A stretch of 45,914 bases of DNA from an uncultured Bacteroidales bacterium (GCA_902779315.1 CACZBC010000012.1:1-45914), one strand, 5' to 3'. Positions 8,641 to 18,728 are shown, counted from the first letter of the stretch. Translations and numbers: made by a program. Notes: generated by a model from the letters alone, not told the origin.

Positions 8641-11261
8641 TAGTTGCTTCCCTTAACCAGTTTCTTTATGTCGTTCAACTTGCTGAGCGCCTCGAAGGGG
8701 GTCAGGTTGTTGATGTCCAAACCGAGTATCTCGTCGCGAATCTGGCAGAGAACCGGGTCGTCGAGCTGGAAGAAGTTCATCTGCACGCCACTATCTGCGC
8801 CTTGATCCGTCTTGATCTTTCCACCCAGTTGCTGGTGGTTGACGGCTCCCTCGAGCTCCTTCAGGATGACATTTGCCCTTGCAACAATGGCTCTGGGCAT
8901 GCCTGCGAGTTTTGCCACATGGATGCCAAAGCTGTGTTCCGACCCGCCTCGTTCGAGCTTGCGAAGGAAGATGACCTTTCCGTCGACTTCCTTCACGCTC
9001 ACATTAAAGTTTTTGATGCGCGAGAAGGAGCGTTCCATCTCGTTCAACTCGTGATAGTGCGTGGCAAAGAGTGTGCGGGCATGACCGCGATTATTCTCGT
9101 GTATGTACTCGACTATAGCCCATGCAATCGAGATGCCATCGTAGGTGCTCGTGCCTCTGCCAAGTTCGTCGAAGAGCACCAGACTGCGTTCCGACAGGTT
9201 GTTCAGGATGCCTGCAGCCTCGTTCATCTCAACCATGAAGGTGCTCTCGCCTATACTGATGTTGTCGCTTGCCCCTACTCGAGTGAAAATCTTGTCAACA
9301 TAACCGATTCGCGCACTTTCGGCCGGCACGAAACTTCCCATTTGAGCGAGAAGTGTGATGAGTGCGGTTTGACGAAGCAAAGCACTCTTACCAGCCATAT
9401 TCGGACCTGTAATGATGATGATTTGCTGTGTCTGGGTGTCGAGGAAAACATCGTTCGCGATGTAACGTTCCCCGACGGGGAGCTGCTTTTCAATAACCGG
9501 ATGACGACCTCCATGTATGTCTATCACATCGCTATCATCGACGATAGGACGGATGTAACGATTCTCCTGAGCACTTTGGGCGAAGGAAAGCAGGCAATCG
9601 AGTTGGGCAAGCAGGGAAGCGTCCTTCTGTATGGGAGCGACATAGGCTGCCAAAGCCGTGATGAGACTGTCGAAGAGTTGGGCTTCGAGACTGAGGATGC
9701 GTTCCTCCGCACCCATTATCTTGTCCTCGTATTCCTTGAGCTCCTGGGTGATGTAACGTTCTGCCTGAGTCAAGGTCTGCTTGCGAATCCAGTCGGAAGG
9801 CACTTGATCCTTGTACGTATTTCGCACCTCGAGGTAGTAGCCAAACACGTTGTTGTAGCCGATTTTCAAGCTTTGGATACCTGTCGCCTCAATCTCTCTT
9901 TGCTGCATCTCCAGCAAATAGCCCTTACCTTGGAACGCAATCTTTCGCAACTCGTCGAGTTCCGCATTCACGCCATCCATGATGACACCGCCATTCGCAA
10001 CCAGCAAAGGGCAGTCGGGACGCACTTCGCGAGCAATTCGGTCGCGTATCTCGGCACAAAGATCAAGCTGCTGAGCTATCTCTCTTAACGTGCCGTCTTC
10101 GGCATTCTGGCACGTTAACTTTATCGATTCAACTGCCTGCAAAGCCACTCTTAACTGCACAACATCGCGAGGTGAAACACGCCGAACACTCACTTTCGAA
10201 ATGATGCGCTCCAGGTCGCCTACTGTTTGCAAAGGTTCCAAGACAGCCTCTCTCGTGTCGGGATTGCGGAAGAAACTCTCCACGACATCTTGTCTTTTAC
10301 TGATCTGAGCAGGGTCTTTCAAGGGGAAGAGCATCCATCGATGCAACATGCGGGCTCCCATCGGAGTGACGGTCTTGTCGATGACGTCGAGGAGCGAAAT
10401 GCCGCCTTCGTTCATGCTGCCCACCAACTCGAGGTTCCTTACCGTGAACTTGTCGAGACGCACAAACCTATCCTCCTCGATACGACGCAGGGCCGTGATG
10501 TGTCCAAGCAGTTGGTGCTGCGTCATCTCCATGTATTGCAGGATAACGCCGGCTGCGATGACGCCACTCTTCAAGTGCTCCACGCCAAAGCCTTTCAGGT
10601 TCTTCACCTCGAAATGGCGCAGCAACTTTTCCTTTGCCGACTGTTCTGTGAAGGCCCAATCATCGAGTTCGAAAGTGACGTAGCGTGAGCCGAAACTTCC
10701 CTCGAACATCATCTTTTTGCCTCGTTCGTAGAGAACTTCCTTCGGAGCAAACGATGCCATGAGTTTATCGACGTAGTCCGTCGTGCCTTCTGTCACGAGA
10801 AACTCGCCCGTACTGATGTCCAAAAGGGACATTCCGCAAGCCTGTTTGCCGAAATGTATTGCGCAAAGGAAGTTGTTTTCCTTGTGGTTGAGCACCGTAT
10901 CCGCCATCGTTACGCCAGGCGTGACCAGTTCTGTGATGCCTCGCTTGACGAGTGTTTTCGTCAGTTTCGGGTCTTCCAGTTGGTCGCAAATGGCAACCCT
11001 TTTGCCTGCCCTGACGAGTTTCGGCAGATAAGTATCGAGGGCATGATAGGGGAAGCCGGCCATCGCGATGCTTTGCGTGACTCCCGATTTGCCGTTGTTT
11101 CGATGCGTAAGCGTGATGCCGAGAATCTCCGCAGCAATCACTGCATCGTCGGCATATGTCTCGTAGAAGTCGCCGCAACGGAACAGCAGGAGCGCCTCAG
11201 GATGCTTCGCCTTGAGGTCGTAGAACTGTTTCATCATCGGAGTCAGCGCTTCTTGTGCCAT
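8640..11261 (-). CDS. mutS: DNA mismatch repair protein MutS
   Basis: An 873-residue protein, normal length for MutS. The mismatch-reading loop has the Phe-x-Glu pattern in [11 protein letters not shown] (F32, E34). Connector, lever and clamp regions follow. The ABC-type ATPase has Walker [14 protein letters not shown] at about residue 620, then [18 protein letters not shown], Walker [17 protein letters not shown] and the switch His in [10 protein letters not shown]. MutS binds mismatches and recruits MutL. The start is 5 bp after the stop of the upstream lipoprotein gene, so the two probably form an operon driven from near 12117. Confidence 0.98.
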   Translation of the reverse strand: MAQEALTPMMKQFYDLKAKHPEALLLFRCGDFYETYADDAVIAAEILGITLTHRNNGKSGVTQSIAMAGFPYHALDTYLPKLVRAGKRVAICDQLEDPKLTKTLVKRGITELVTPGVTMADTVLNHKENNFLCAIHFGKQACGMSLLDISTGEFLVTEGTTDYVDKLMASFAPKEVLYERGKKMMFEGSFGSRYVTFELDDWAFTEQSAKEKLLRHFEVKNLKGFGVEHLKSGVIAAGVILQYMEMTQHQLLGHITALRRIEEDRFVRLDKFTVRNLELVGSMNEGGISLLDVIDKTVTPMGARMLHRWMLFPLKDPAQISKRQDVVESFFRNPDTREAVLEPLQTVGDLERIISKVSVRRVSPRDVVQLRVALQAVESIKLTCQNAEDGTLREIAQQLDLCAEIRDRIAREVRPDCPLLVANGGVIMDGVNAELDELRKIAFQGKGYLLEMQQREIEATGIQSLKIGYNNVFGYYLEVRNTYKDQVPSDWIRKQTLTQAERYITQELKEYEDKIMGAEERILSLEAQLFDSLITALAAYVAPIQKDASLLAQLDCLLSFAQSAQENRYIRPIVDDSDVIDIHGGRHPVIEKQLPVGERYIANDVFLDTQTQQIIIITGPNMAGKSALLRQTALITLLAQMGSFVPAESARIGYVDKIFTRVGASDNISIGESTFMVEMNEAAGILNNLSERSLVLFDELGRGTSTYDGISIAWAIVEYIHENNRGHARTLFATHYHELNEMERSFSRIKNFNVSVKEVDGKVIFLRKLERGGSEHSFGIHVAKLAGMPRAIVARANVILKELEGAVNHQQLGGKIKTDQGADSGVQMNFFQLDDPVLCQIRDEILGLDINNLTPFEALSKLNDIKKLVKGSN

Positions 11262-11266
11262 ATTCC

Positions 11267-12067
11267 TTATTCTTTTATTTTAAGGTTACTGATTGTGAAC
11301 GACGACTCTTGGCTCATTTCCACATCGGCCTCGATGGTCGGCATCACGTCATAGTTGAGGACAAGACCTGTGACGTACTTCAAGCCAGGCATGCAAAGCA
11401 CGCGGATAGGCTCGCCGGAAAGGTCGTAGCTTAACTGTTCGCCAATCCAGACGGGCTCTTCGTCGAAGCCTCCCATATCGCTGACAGTATCTGTGACGCA
11501 GCAGAGCGGACGGTTCTCGTCGTAGAAGGTGATGCTTTGCCCGTCGATGGTGTAGCCAAGTCGCTGAAGCAAAGCCTGTTGCATGTCGTATGGGTCGATG
11601 CTTTGTACAATGTTGGCAGAGCCGTCGTCATTAATCTGCAATTGGTAGAGACGCTCCACATAGATGCCGGTTCCCTCCATTTCTCCGCAAGCGAGCCACA
11701 ACATCTGGCTCTCGGCATCGTATCTGGCGGAAGGCCTGTTGCCGTGACGGATATCGGGAAAAGCAGTTGTCTTGCCATCCTTCACAACCACAATGCCCAT
11801 GCCTTCCGAGGACTGCTGCTCGCCAAGACGCATCAGACTCCAGACTGCGATGCCATGCGTCTGGTCTTCAAACGTGTTCTCATAGCGGTCGTCGAGCGTG
11901 ACGGAAGCCATCGCATCACGCACTTCCTGCGAAGCCGACTCCAGTCCGAAAGCCCCTTCGATAGTGCCCAGGACGGGCTTCGTCTCTACTTTCTTTTCGT
12001 CGCAACTCGTCGCGATGAAGCAGACGACAAGCGCCAATGTCATTCGTATAATGCTCTTCATCATCAT
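11267..12067 (-). CDS. Hypothetical lipoprotein upstream of mutS
   Basis: I place the start at 12067, the first of three consecutive ATGs preceded by GGAAGGAAAAGA; the frame remains open upstream but that part overlaps the divergent gene and does not look like protein. The resulting 266 residues begin with a lipoprotein signal ([12 protein letters not shown], then DEKK). The mature part is acidic, with alternating strands (for example [24 protein letters not shown]) and no catalytic motif that I recognise. It may belong to one of the DUF lipoprotein families of Prevotellaceae. It probably sits on an envelope membrane facing the periplasm. Co-transcribed with mutS (5-bp gap), though no functional link is evident. 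Confidence 0.65.
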   Translation of the reverse strand: MMMKSIIRMTLALVVCFIATSCDEKKVETKPVLGTIEGAFGLESASQEVRDAMASVTLDDRYENTFEDQTHGIAVWSLMRLGEQQSSEGMGIVVVKDGKTTAFPDIRHGNRPSARYDAESQMLWLACGEMEGTGIYVERLYQLQINDDGSANIVQSIDPYDMQQALLQRLGYTIDGQSITFYDENRPLCCVTDTVSDMGGFDEEPVWIGEQLSYDLSGEPIRVLCMPGLKYVTGLVLNYDVMPTIEADVEMSQESSFTISNLKIKE

Positions 12068-12109
12068 TCTTTTCCTTCCTTTATTTGTTATTATGTGGAA
12101 TATGCTCTG

Positions 12110-12117
12110 CAAAGATA
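12110..12117 (-). promoter_or_regulatory. -7 element for the lipoprotein-mutS operon
   Basis: TATCTTTG on the minus strand matches the Bacteroidota -7 consensus TAnnTTTG, about 40 bp upstream of the lipoprotein start. No clear TTTG at -33. It lies back to back with the GH51 promoter. Confidence 0.6.
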
Positions 12118-12161
12118 CAAAGAAATTGAGAATTAAGAAAGAAGAATTGAGAATTATTTCG

Positions 12162-12169
12162 TATCTTTG
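12162..12169 (+). promoter_or_regulatory. -7 element for the GH51-transporter operon
   Basis: TATCTTTG, 28 bp before the GH51 ATG, matches TAnnTTTG. The -33 box is weak. Transcription would start around 12175, giving a short leader. Confidence 0.6.
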
Positions 12170-12197
12170 TGGGCGAAATAACAAAACATTTGAAATC

Positions 12198-14195
12198 ATG
12201 AAACGCATTTTGACTTTTGCAGTCATTGCCTTGGCTGCCTCCCTTAACATCGAATCCGCACAGCCGATGAAAGCTCCGAAAGGCGGCAAACCGATCAGTG
12301 ACGAACTACTTGGCATCTTCTTCGAGGACATCAGCTATGCTGCCGACGGCGGCATCTTTGCCGAACTCGTGCAGAACGGCTCGTTCGAATATAATCCTAC
12401 AGAGCGCGACGGATGGGGACCTGGCACATCGTGGCGGTTTGTTCGACCTGGTCACTCACTGGGAAGAATAGAGCCTCGCATGGACAATCCCTTGCATCCG
12501 AACAATCCCACATACATGCGTGTTTACATCGAACGCGTGGGACATTACCCCGACTTTGACGGCTGGACGGGCGTCGGCCTGGAGAACAGCGGTTTTGACG
12601 GCATTTCGGTGAAGGCTGGACAGAAGTACGACTTCTCCGCTTTCCTGCGTAATGTGGAAGGAGGAAACAAGGAAGTTCGTGTCGTGCTGGTTGAGCCAGG
12701 ACGTCCCGCCAAGGTTCTTGCCGACCAGACAATCGTGGCGTCTTTGAACGCTTGGCAGCAAATCCCGACGACGCTCACGCCTTCGGAGAGCAGCTCCTCT
12801 GCCGTCCTGCAACTCCTTGTCTTGGGCAAAGGAGCCATCGATATTGACCAAGTTTCGCTCATGCCTCAAGATACATACAAGGGACACGGACTTCGCAAGG
12901 ACCTGATTCAAGCGCTTGCCGACCTGAAGCCCAAGTTCATGCGCTTTCCTGGCGGTTGTGTCGTGCATGGAGGCGGCGACGGATTCTGGGGAACCTATCG
13001 TTGGAAGACGACTATCGGACCGCGTCACGAACGCAAACATCTGAAGAACACCTGGGGCTACCATCAGTCGATGGGACTCGGTTACTACGAATATTTCCAG
13101 CTTTGTGAAGACCTCGGAATGGAGCCTGTTCCCATCCTTCCTTGCGGCGTATCGTGCCAGGGGACAAATGGTGGCTGGGGTATGCCCGGGCAGGCACAGG
13201 ATGTGGTGCCGATGTCGGAGATGGACGAATGGACGCAGGACGCGCTCGACCTCATCGAATGGGCAAATGGCGACGTCACCACAAAGTGGGGCAAGAAGCG
13301 TGCCGAACAGGGACATCCCGAGCCGTTCCACCTGAAATATCTCGGTTTGGGCAATGAGGAACGCATTTCTCCCGAATTTTGCGAACGTTTCAAATACATG
13401 TACGAGCGTGTCACGAAAGCCCATCCCGAAATAGTCATCGTGGGAACTGTCGGCCCAGGCTCGCATCCGGGCAACAGCGACTACGACAACGGATGGAAAC
13501 TTTGCGACGAGCTGGGCATACCCTTGGCTGACGAGCACTACTACGAGCCTCGCGACTATTTCCTGAACAACCGCCAATACGACAGCTATCCCCGTGGCAA
13601 GAAGACAAAGATCTATCTTGGCGAATATGCTGCCAAAGATTCGAAACTCATCGACGCACTTGCCGAAGGACTCTATCTGCTGCATGTGGAGCGCAATGCC
13701 GATGTGGTTTGCATGACGAGCTATGCGCCTCTCTTTGCACGCAAGAACAACACTTCATGGAATCCCGACCTGATTTATTTCGACAACGAACGCCCCTACC
13801 TGACCTGCAGCTACTATGTTCAGCAGATGTTCGGGCAGTCGGCGGGACAGTATTATTATGGCGATTGCGTTCGCTTCGAAGGCGACAAGGCCGGTGTTGT
13901 CCAGCCCGTCGAGAACAGTCACTACGGTCAGTCGGTCGTCCTGAACGCAAAGACGCGCCGCCTCTACGTGAAACTCTGCAATGCCACGAACGGGAAGAAA
14001 CTGGCTCACCTCAACCTGAGTCGCTTCGGCAGCCTGAAAGCTGGCACGAAGACGTTGCTCTGCGGACAGGCAGAAGACAAGAACAACTTCGAGGTCCAGC
14101 CTGTTGCTCCCATCACGGAACCCTTCAAGGCAAAGAGCAAGGCTGACTTGGAACTGCCGCCTTACTCCTTTACAATGCTGGAGATTGCTTTATGA
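12198..14195 (+). CDS. Alpha-L-arabinofuranosidase, GH51
   Basis: I take the ATG at 12198, giving 665 residues with a signal peptide (KRILTFAVIALAASLNIESA); the open frame further upstream crosses the promoter. The N-terminal GH51 block ISDELLGIFFEDISYAADGG is followed by a CBM-like beta domain. The catalytic barrel has FPGGCVVHGG, the acid/base Glu in GLGNEE (about residue 386) and the nucleophile Glu in YLGEYA (about 474). A C-terminal beta-sandwich ends PPYSFTMLEIAL. It releases arabinofuranose from arabinoxylan or arabinan in the periplasm. Its TGA overlaps the ATG of the next gene by 4 bp (ATGA), so translation is coupled. Confidence 0.94.
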   Translation: MKRILTFAVIALAASLNIESAQPMKAPKGGKPISDELLGIFFEDISYAADGGIFAELVQNGSFEYNPTERDGWGPGTSWRFVRPGHSLGRIEPRMDNPLHPNNPTYMRVYIERVGHYPDFDGWTGVGLENSGFDGISVKAGQKYDFSAFLRNVEGGNKEVRVVLVEPGRPAKVLADQTIVASLNAWQQIPTTLTPSESSSSAVLQLLVLGKGAIDIDQVSLMPQDTYKGHGLRKDLIQALADLKPKFMRFPGGCVVHGGGDGFWGTYRWKTTIGPRHERKHLKNTWGYHQSMGLGYYEYFQLCEDLGMEPVPILPCGVSCQGTNGGWGMPGQAQDVVPMSEMDEWTQDALDLIEWANGDVTTKWGKKRAEQGHPEPFHLKYLGLGNEERISPEFCERFKYMYERVTKAHPEIVIVGTVGPGSHPGNSDYDNGWKLCDELGIPLADEHYYEPRDYFLNNRQYDSYPRGKKTKIYLGEYAAKDSKLIDALAEGLYLLHVERNADVVCMTSYAPLFARKNNTSWNPDLIYFDNERPYLTCSYYVQQMFGQSAGQYYYGDCVRFEGDKAGVVQPVENSHYGQSVVLNAKTRRLYVKLCNATNGKKLAHLNLSRFGSLKAGTKTLLCGQAEDKNNFEVQPVAPITEPFKAKSKADLELPPYSFTMLEIAL

Positions 14196-15187
14196 ACATC
14201 CTCCTTTCCGTAAGTCGTTGGCTCGCCCGCTACACGAGCCTGTTCATCATACTGGTTGCAGTCGTCAGTTTCCTCTTTCCTCAGACATTCGCTTGGGTGC
14301 AGCAGGGGCAAAGGGCATCCGTCATTCTCGGCCTCATCATGCTGACGATGGGCTGCACGCTCTCCACCGAGGACTTCCGCATCCTGCTTTCCAGACCCAT
14401 CGACATACTGATAGGAAGCATCGCGCAATACACCATCATGCCGCTTGTGGCGTGGACATTGGCTCGGATATTCCACCTCGATACGTTCATGACGGCAGGC
14501 ATCATACTGGTAGGCTGCTGTCCCGGAGGGGTGAGCAGCAACATCATGAGTTTCCTTTGCAAAGGCGATGTGGCTTATAGTGTCGGCATGACAACCGTCA
14601 GCACCTGTCTTTCGCCCATTGTGACGCCACTTCTCGTCCTTTGGCTTGCAGGGGCGGAGATTGACGTGGATGCTTGGGGGATGTTCCAGAACATCTTGCT
14701 CGTGACGCTTCTGCCCGTGACGCTTGGAGTCGCATTCAACTATTTCTTGGGCAAGAGAGAAGACTTCAAACTGATCCAGGGCATCATGCCAGGCATAAGC
14801 GTGCTCTGTCTGGCTTGCATTGTGGGAGGCGTCATCTTCACGGTTCATCCGCAACTCCAGGCAAACGGGTTGCGTTTGATAGCCCTCACACTTGCCGTCG
14901 TCACCCTCCACAACGGCATAGGTTACCTGCTTGGCTACTTTGTGGGCGAGGCGTTCGGCTTCAACACAGCCAAGCGTCGCACTTTAAGCATCGAAGTCGG
15001 TATGCAGAATGCAGGCATGGCGACCGTGCTGGCACGCAACTTCTTTGCTTCTCCGGCCATGATTGCGACGAACCCGATGGCAGCTCTTGCCGTCATTCCC
15101 TGTGCCATCTCGTGCGCCTACCATAGCATCTCCGGCACCTTGCTGGCAGGCTTCTTCACGTGGCAAGACGAACGCCGACAAACTTAG
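14192..15187 (+). CDS. BASS-family (bile acid:sodium symporter-like) transporter
   Basis: A 331-residue, almost wholly hydrophobic protein with about nine or ten membrane segments. The BASS signature is clear: GCCPGGVSSNIMSFLCKGDVA starting at residue 108, and a second conserved block EVGMQNAGMATVLA near residue 268. Family members use sodium to move bile acids, pantothenate, pyruvate or other organic anions; substrate cannot be read from sequence. It is coupled to the arabinofuranosidase by a 4-bp ATGA overlap, which suggests a link to sugar or uronate-derived compounds, but that is inference. No hairpin terminator follows; array B begins 11 bp after the stop. Confidence 0.9.
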   Translation: MNILLSVSRWLARYTSLFIILVAVVSFLFPQTFAWVQQGQRASVILGLIMLTMGCTLSTEDFRILLSRPIDILIGSIAQYTIMPLVAWTLARIFHLDTFMTAGIILVGCCPGGVSSNIMSFLCKGDVAYSVGMTTVSTCLSPIVTPLLVLWLAGAEIDVDAWGMFQNILLVTLLPVTLGVAFNYFLGKREDFKLIQGIMPGISVLCLACIVGGVIFTVHPQLQANGLRLIALTLAVVTLHNGIGYLLGYFVGEAFGFNTAKRRTLSIEVGMQNAGMATVLARNFFASPAMIATNPMAALAVIPCAISCAYHSISGTLLAGFFTWQDERRQT

Positions 15188-15198
15188 TCGAGCGTCGC

Positions 15199-15286
15199 AT
15201 TTTACGATTGGCATCGTCGCACTATACGTTTGCCATCGTCACACTATACGTTTGGGAACGTCACACTATACGATTGCCATCGTCAC
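15199..15286 (+). repeat. 22-bp-period intergenic array B
   Basis: Four units of exactly 22 bp start at 15199, 15221, 15243 and 15265. The cores are ACGATTGGCATCGT, ACGTTTGCCATCGT, ACGTTTGGGAACGT and ACGATTGCCATCGT. Spacers are CGCACTAT or CACACTAT. It follows the BASS transporter gene directly. Confidence 0.9.
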
Positions 15287-15350
15287 AGCCCATCTTTGTC
15301 AAATCATTATTGCGATATTTCGCAAATGATAAATAATTATTCATGTTTTC

Positions 15351-15381
15351 TTTGTCCACATTATATAAAAAAGTATATTTG
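15351..15381 (+). promoter_or_regulatory. Promoter of the secreted InlB-repeat protein
   Basis: TTTG at 15351-15354 and TATATTTG at 15374-15381 are separated by 19 bp, a full match to the Bacteroidota -33/-7 arrangement. Transcription would start near 15388, about 40 bp before the ATG. Confidence 0.75.
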
Positions 15382-15429
15382 GGGGCTAAAAACTAGAAAA
15401 AGCAGAACATTTTAAATACTTATAAAAAA

Positions 15430-18243
15430 ATGAAACACAAATTTTTAAACAAACTATGGCTGCGAGTCGGCATGATCGTAGCCGTGATGACAACCGCCCT
15501 ATCAAGCACAGCTTGGGCAGATCCTGTGACTGTTACCAAAACCACATTTTCTGGTCTTTCAGGAACTGTAGGTGACAAAGTGACGTATGCTACTTACAGA
15601 GGTGGTGGCACTGCTAATCCTGCAATGAATTCAGGTGTTATTCGCTTGTATCAAGGCAGTAGTAGTACGACAGGTGGCTATGTGGTTATCAGTGTGCCAG
15701 AAGGCTATACCATTATTAGTGCAACAATTCAAAGTACAATGGCAACAACAACAGGGTATAAGTTGACAGACTCAGATCCTGGCTCAACGACCCCTGCAAA
15801 AAATTCTTTTAACGTTAATAACTATTCTCTTTCTGCAAACACAGATTATACGGTAAGTAATATATCTACACGTTATATAACATTTGCTTGCTTTGGGACA
15901 ACTTCAAGTACTAGACTTTATTTGTCAAAGATCAGTGTAACATACCAAGAAGAAAATGGCACTTCTCTTACTGAATCCGACTTAGCATTAACAAATGCTC
16001 CCATAGCTCTCAACTTTGACCTTTATAATAATGCAGAGCCTCAAACTATCAATTTTACAAGTTCAAGCACTGGTGCTGTGACGTTTAGTAAGAGCGAATA
16101 TGTTAGGACAAGTGTTAGCGGAAACGCAATAACAGTTACTCCTATTAAGGCAACACCTTCTGCGCAGACCATTACTGTTAGCCAAGCAGCAGATGATACA
16201 TATGCAGAAGGTTCTGCTACATTCACTGTATCTGTTGCAAATAGTACTCCTCAATACAATGTTACTTATAAAGCTAATGGTGGAACAGGAAGTGACGTCA
16301 TAGAGACATACTATCAAGGCGACAATGTTCCTGTGGCAACCAATACATTTACAAGATTTGGTTACATATTTAGTAAGTGGAATACTTCTGCAGATGGTAC
16401 GGGCACAGACTATTTACCAGAAGCAACTATTACAAACATTAGTTCAAGCATTGACCTTTATGCTCAATGGGAAGAAAGCAGTGAAATAATTTATGACTTT
16501 ACAGAGATAGATGGGTTTAGTGGCTGGAATACGACTTACCAAGAACATGTAGTTAATTATACTGATGCAATGGTTACCTTTGCTTCTGCTAACAGACAAC
16601 CTAATTCCGCAATTTCTGACCAGCCTGTAACCAAAGGTGGTGATGTATCTTTGGTGTTAACTGATGGCTCAACAATTAACTCTGCTACTTTTGTTTGTAC
16701 TCAATGGGGTGACAAGACACAGACCATAACTATGTGGTATAGTACAGATGGTGGAGAAACATATACATCAACAAGTGTAACTTCCACGAATTTTACTATA
16801 ACGGCAAGTAATCTTCCAAAAGGCACAAATGCTGTGAAGATTAGATTTAGTAGCACAAGTAATCAAGTAGGCATTACTTATGCGACAATTGTAAAGAATA
16901 TAGATAATCGTGAAGAAGCAGAAATAGCATTCTCAGTTGAGACATTGACCTTTACAGAAGGCCACGAATACACTGCCCCGACATTCAACAATCCTAATAA
17001 TGTGGAAGTCACATTCACAACAACTAACGAAAGTGTCGCTTCTTGGAATAATGGTCTTGTACTTGGAGGTGAAACAGGCACAACTACCATTACTGCCACT
17101 TTCGAAGGCAACGATAATTATAAGCCTGCAACTGCAACACTTGTGGTTACAGTTGAGAAAGACTTTGGCTTTGTGGATGTTGTTATAGGTTCAGGAGTTT
17201 ATCAAAAGATAACTTCTCTTTCTGACCTTGAAGCAGGCAAACGCTATTTAGTTGTTTACGAATATGAGGAAGGCGGTTCGCTTATGGGTAAGGTGATGAA
17301 TGGTGTTGACAATACTAATATGTATGCTCATATTACAACAACAAGCATTTCAGATAATAAGATTGATAACACCACACTTGCTGCAACTCCTATTGTGCTG
17401 CAAGATGCAGGTGAAGGTAGTTGGTTCTTAGTAGAGAACGACAAGTGCCTCTATGTTAATGCAGATGGCAACTATTTACAAAGTACAGATAACCCATCAG
17501 CAAGTGGAACGGAATGGACAATCTCTTATGTGGAAGATGTCTTGAAGATTAACAACAATTATCTTCCTAATCGCTATATAATGTATAATAAGCAATTTCC
17601 TCGATTTGCATGCTACACCAATACACAACAAAACGTTACACTTTATAAGGAGTTGTCAACCGATGTGCTTGAATACGAATCTGTTTCCGTTGGTGATCTT
17701 AAGTACAGCACTTATGCTAGCGACAAAGCTCTTGACTTTACGGGTTCAAGCATCAAGGCGTTCTATCCTACTGTTGAAGGCTCGACTTTGACCTTCCATG
17801 AGATTACAAAGGTTCCTGCTGGCACTGGTGTGCTGCTTTATAGTGCAAATGGTGCTATCACGGAAGACATCCTTGTTTGCACAGGTGAGACGGATGCTGT
17901 TGAGAACAATGTCTTCGTTCGTGGCAGAGGTGAACGTGTGTCTTACGACGAAACGACCCAAAAATACATCTATGTTCTCTCTAAACCTCAAGACGATAAC
18001 CTTGGTTTCTACAAGGCTAACAAAAATATGGTTGCTACGAATCGTGCATATATTCGGGTTTCTGCAGAACTTTCTGGCGCTAAGTCCTTCACTATCAACC
18101 TTGAAGACGATCCAACAGGCATAGTCAACCTTAACGATAACGTTAACGCTAACGAGGGAGCTATCTACAATCTTGCAGGCCAGCGTCTTAGCAAGATGCA
18201 GAAGGGTATCAACATTATTAACGGTAAAAAAGTTTTGAAGTAA
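15430..18243 (+). CDS. Large secreted protein with InlB B-repeat and type IX-like C-terminus
   Basis: A 937-residue protein with a signal peptide ending about STAWA (residue 31). Residues about 276-345 form a Listeria-Bacteroides (InlB B-) repeat: VTYKANGG, then FGYIFSKWNTSADGTGTDY and IDLYAQWEE. Around it are serine/threonine-rich beta domains, including a bacterial Ig-like segment (about 505-580). The end is a short tail with VNLNDN, IYNLAGQRLSKMQKGINI and GKKVLK, typical of the type IX-like sorting tails of Prevotella. No catalytic motif seen; adhesin or surface-layer role is a guess. Codons are visibly more AT-rich than in neighbouring genes, which may indicate transfer or relaxed selection. 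The stop TAA overlaps the next ATG by one base. Confidence 0.7.
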   Translation: MKHKFLNKLWLRVGMIVAVMTTALSSTAWADPVTVTKTTFSGLSGTVGDKVTYATYRGGGTANPAMNSGVIRLYQGSSSTTGGYVVISVPEGYTIISATIQSTMATTTGYKLTDSDPGSTTPAKNSFNVNNYSLSANTDYTVSNISTRYITFACFGTTSSTRLYLSKISVTYQEENGTSLTESDLALTNAPIALNFDLYNNAEPQTINFTSSSTGAVTFSKSEYVRTSVSGNAITVTPIKATPSAQTITVSQAADDTYAEGSATFTVSVANSTPQYNVTYKANGGTGSDVIETYYQGDNVPVATNTFTRFGYIFSKWNTSADGTGTDYLPEATITNISSSIDLYAQWEESSEIIYDFTEIDGFSGWNTTYQEHVVNYTDAMVTFASANRQPNSAISDQPVTKGGDVSLVLTDGSTINSATFVCTQWGDKTQTITMWYSTDGGETYTSTSVTSTNFTITASNLPKGTNAVKIRFSSTSNQVGITYATIVKNIDNREEAEIAFSVETLTFTEGHEYTAPTFNNPNNVEVTFTTTNESVASWNNGLVLGGETGTTTITATFEGNDNYKPATATLVVTVEKDFGFVDVVIGSGVYQKITSLSDLEAGKRYLVVYEYEEGGSLMGKVMNGVDNTNMYAHITTTSISDNKIDNTTLAATPIVLQDAGEGSWFLVENDKCLYVNADGNYLQSTDNPSASGTEWTISYVEDVLKINNNYLPNRYIMYNKQFPRFACYTNTQQNVTLYKELSTDVLEYESVSVGDLKYSTYASDKALDFTGSSIKAFYPTVEGSTLTFHEITKVPAGTGVLLYSANGAITEDILVCTGETDAVENNVFVRGRGERVSYDETTQKYIYVLSKPQDDNLGFYKANKNMVATNRAYIRVSAELSGAKSFTINLEDDPTGIVNLNDNVNANEGAIYNLAGQRLSKMQKGINIINGKKVLK

Positions 18244-18425
18244 TGAAAAAGTCATATATCACACCAGAGGCACTTCAGGTTAGCCTCACTATGAGTTTAC
18301 CTCTTGCAGGTTCTCCCCTCAATGTCACTAAAGATGGTGACACAGCAGAGCTGAACGACGAATATACCGAAGAAGATGAAGCTCTTGTAAAAGGCACTAC
18401 CAATCTATGGGACGAAGTATGGTAA
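18243..18425 (+). CDS. Small acidic 60-residue protein coupled to the secreted protein
   Basis: The ATG shares one base with the upstream stop (TAATG), so translation is coupled. It begins MKKSYITPEALQVSLTMS, continues through a short neutral part (LPLAGSPLNV) and ends in an acidic tail finishing LWDEVW. The opening MKKxYIxPE and the acidic, Trp-ending tail recall many tiny uncharacterised ORFs I associate with Prevotella genomes, often beside secreted proteins. No known domain; there is no typical hydrophobic signal peptide. It could be a chaperone-like partner, a peptide precursor or an unrecognised regulator; sequence alone cannot decide. Confidence 0.6.
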   Translation: MKKSYITPEALQVSLTMSLPLAGSPLNVTKDGDTAELNDEYTEEDEALVKGTTNLWDEVW

Positions 18426-18465
18426 AAAGTCTCTCCTCCGTTAGTGGAGAGGACAGTTGAATAGT

Positions 18466-18498
18466 TCAGCCCGCTTGACAGTTTGTCAGGCGGGCTGA
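18466..18498 (+). terminator. Strong hairpin terminator after the small ORF
   Basis: TCAGCCCGC (18466-18474) pairs with GCGGGCTGA (18490-18498), extended internally by TTGACA/TGTCAG, and is followed by CTTGTTTT. It lies 41 bp after the stop. A weaker stem, CTCTCC with GGAGAG, lies just before it (about 18431-18452). Confidence 0.8.
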
Positions 18499-18516
18499 CT
18501 TGTTTTCCAACGGCTG

Positions 18517-18655
18517 CAGTGTCGTTTGAAAATGACTGCAGTGTCGATGCCAAACGTCACACTAGATGTTTGCAATCGTCACACTAGATGTTTGCAATCT
18601 TCACGTGTGATGTTTGCAATCTTCACACTAGATGTTTGCGAATTAAGTTAACCTA
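18517..18655 (+). repeat. 22-bp-period intergenic array C
   Basis: Units begin at 18517, 18539, 18561, 18583, 18605 and 18627, all 22 bp apart. Middle units share GATGTTTGCAATCGTCAC or the CTTCAC variant, with ACTA or GTGT at the front. The first two (CAGTGTCG type) and the last (GCGAATTAAGTTAACCTAG) are divergent. It lies between the two hairpins at a convergent gene junction. Confidence 0.85.
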
Positions 18656-18669
18656 GTTCTTCAACATAA

Positions 18670-18704
18670 CAAGCCCCCTACGGAAATGGACCGTAGAGGG
18701 CTTG
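18670..18704. terminator. Bidirectional hairpin terminator
   Basis: CAAGCCC/GGGCTTG and CTACGG/CCGTAG form a 13-pair stem with one C-A mismatch around AAATGGA. ATTTTTA follows on the plus strand and TTATGTT on the minus. It closes the convergent junction with the 2260-residue gene. Confidence 0.75.
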
Positions 18705-18728
18705 GATTTTTATTGGTGGTCGAGACTG

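Noticed and set aside
8802-10088. A 428-codon plus-strand open frame
   Set aside because: Antisense to mutS, which is unambiguous.
11898-12197. N-terminal extension of the GH51 gene
   Set aside because: It crosses the divergent promoters and the lipoprotein gene; the signal peptide begins at 12198.
12068-12331. N-terminal extension of the lipoprotein upstream of mutS
   Set aside because: It overlaps the divergent GH51 start and promoter and lacks a signal; the triple ATG at 12059-12067 opens a proper lipoprotein signal.
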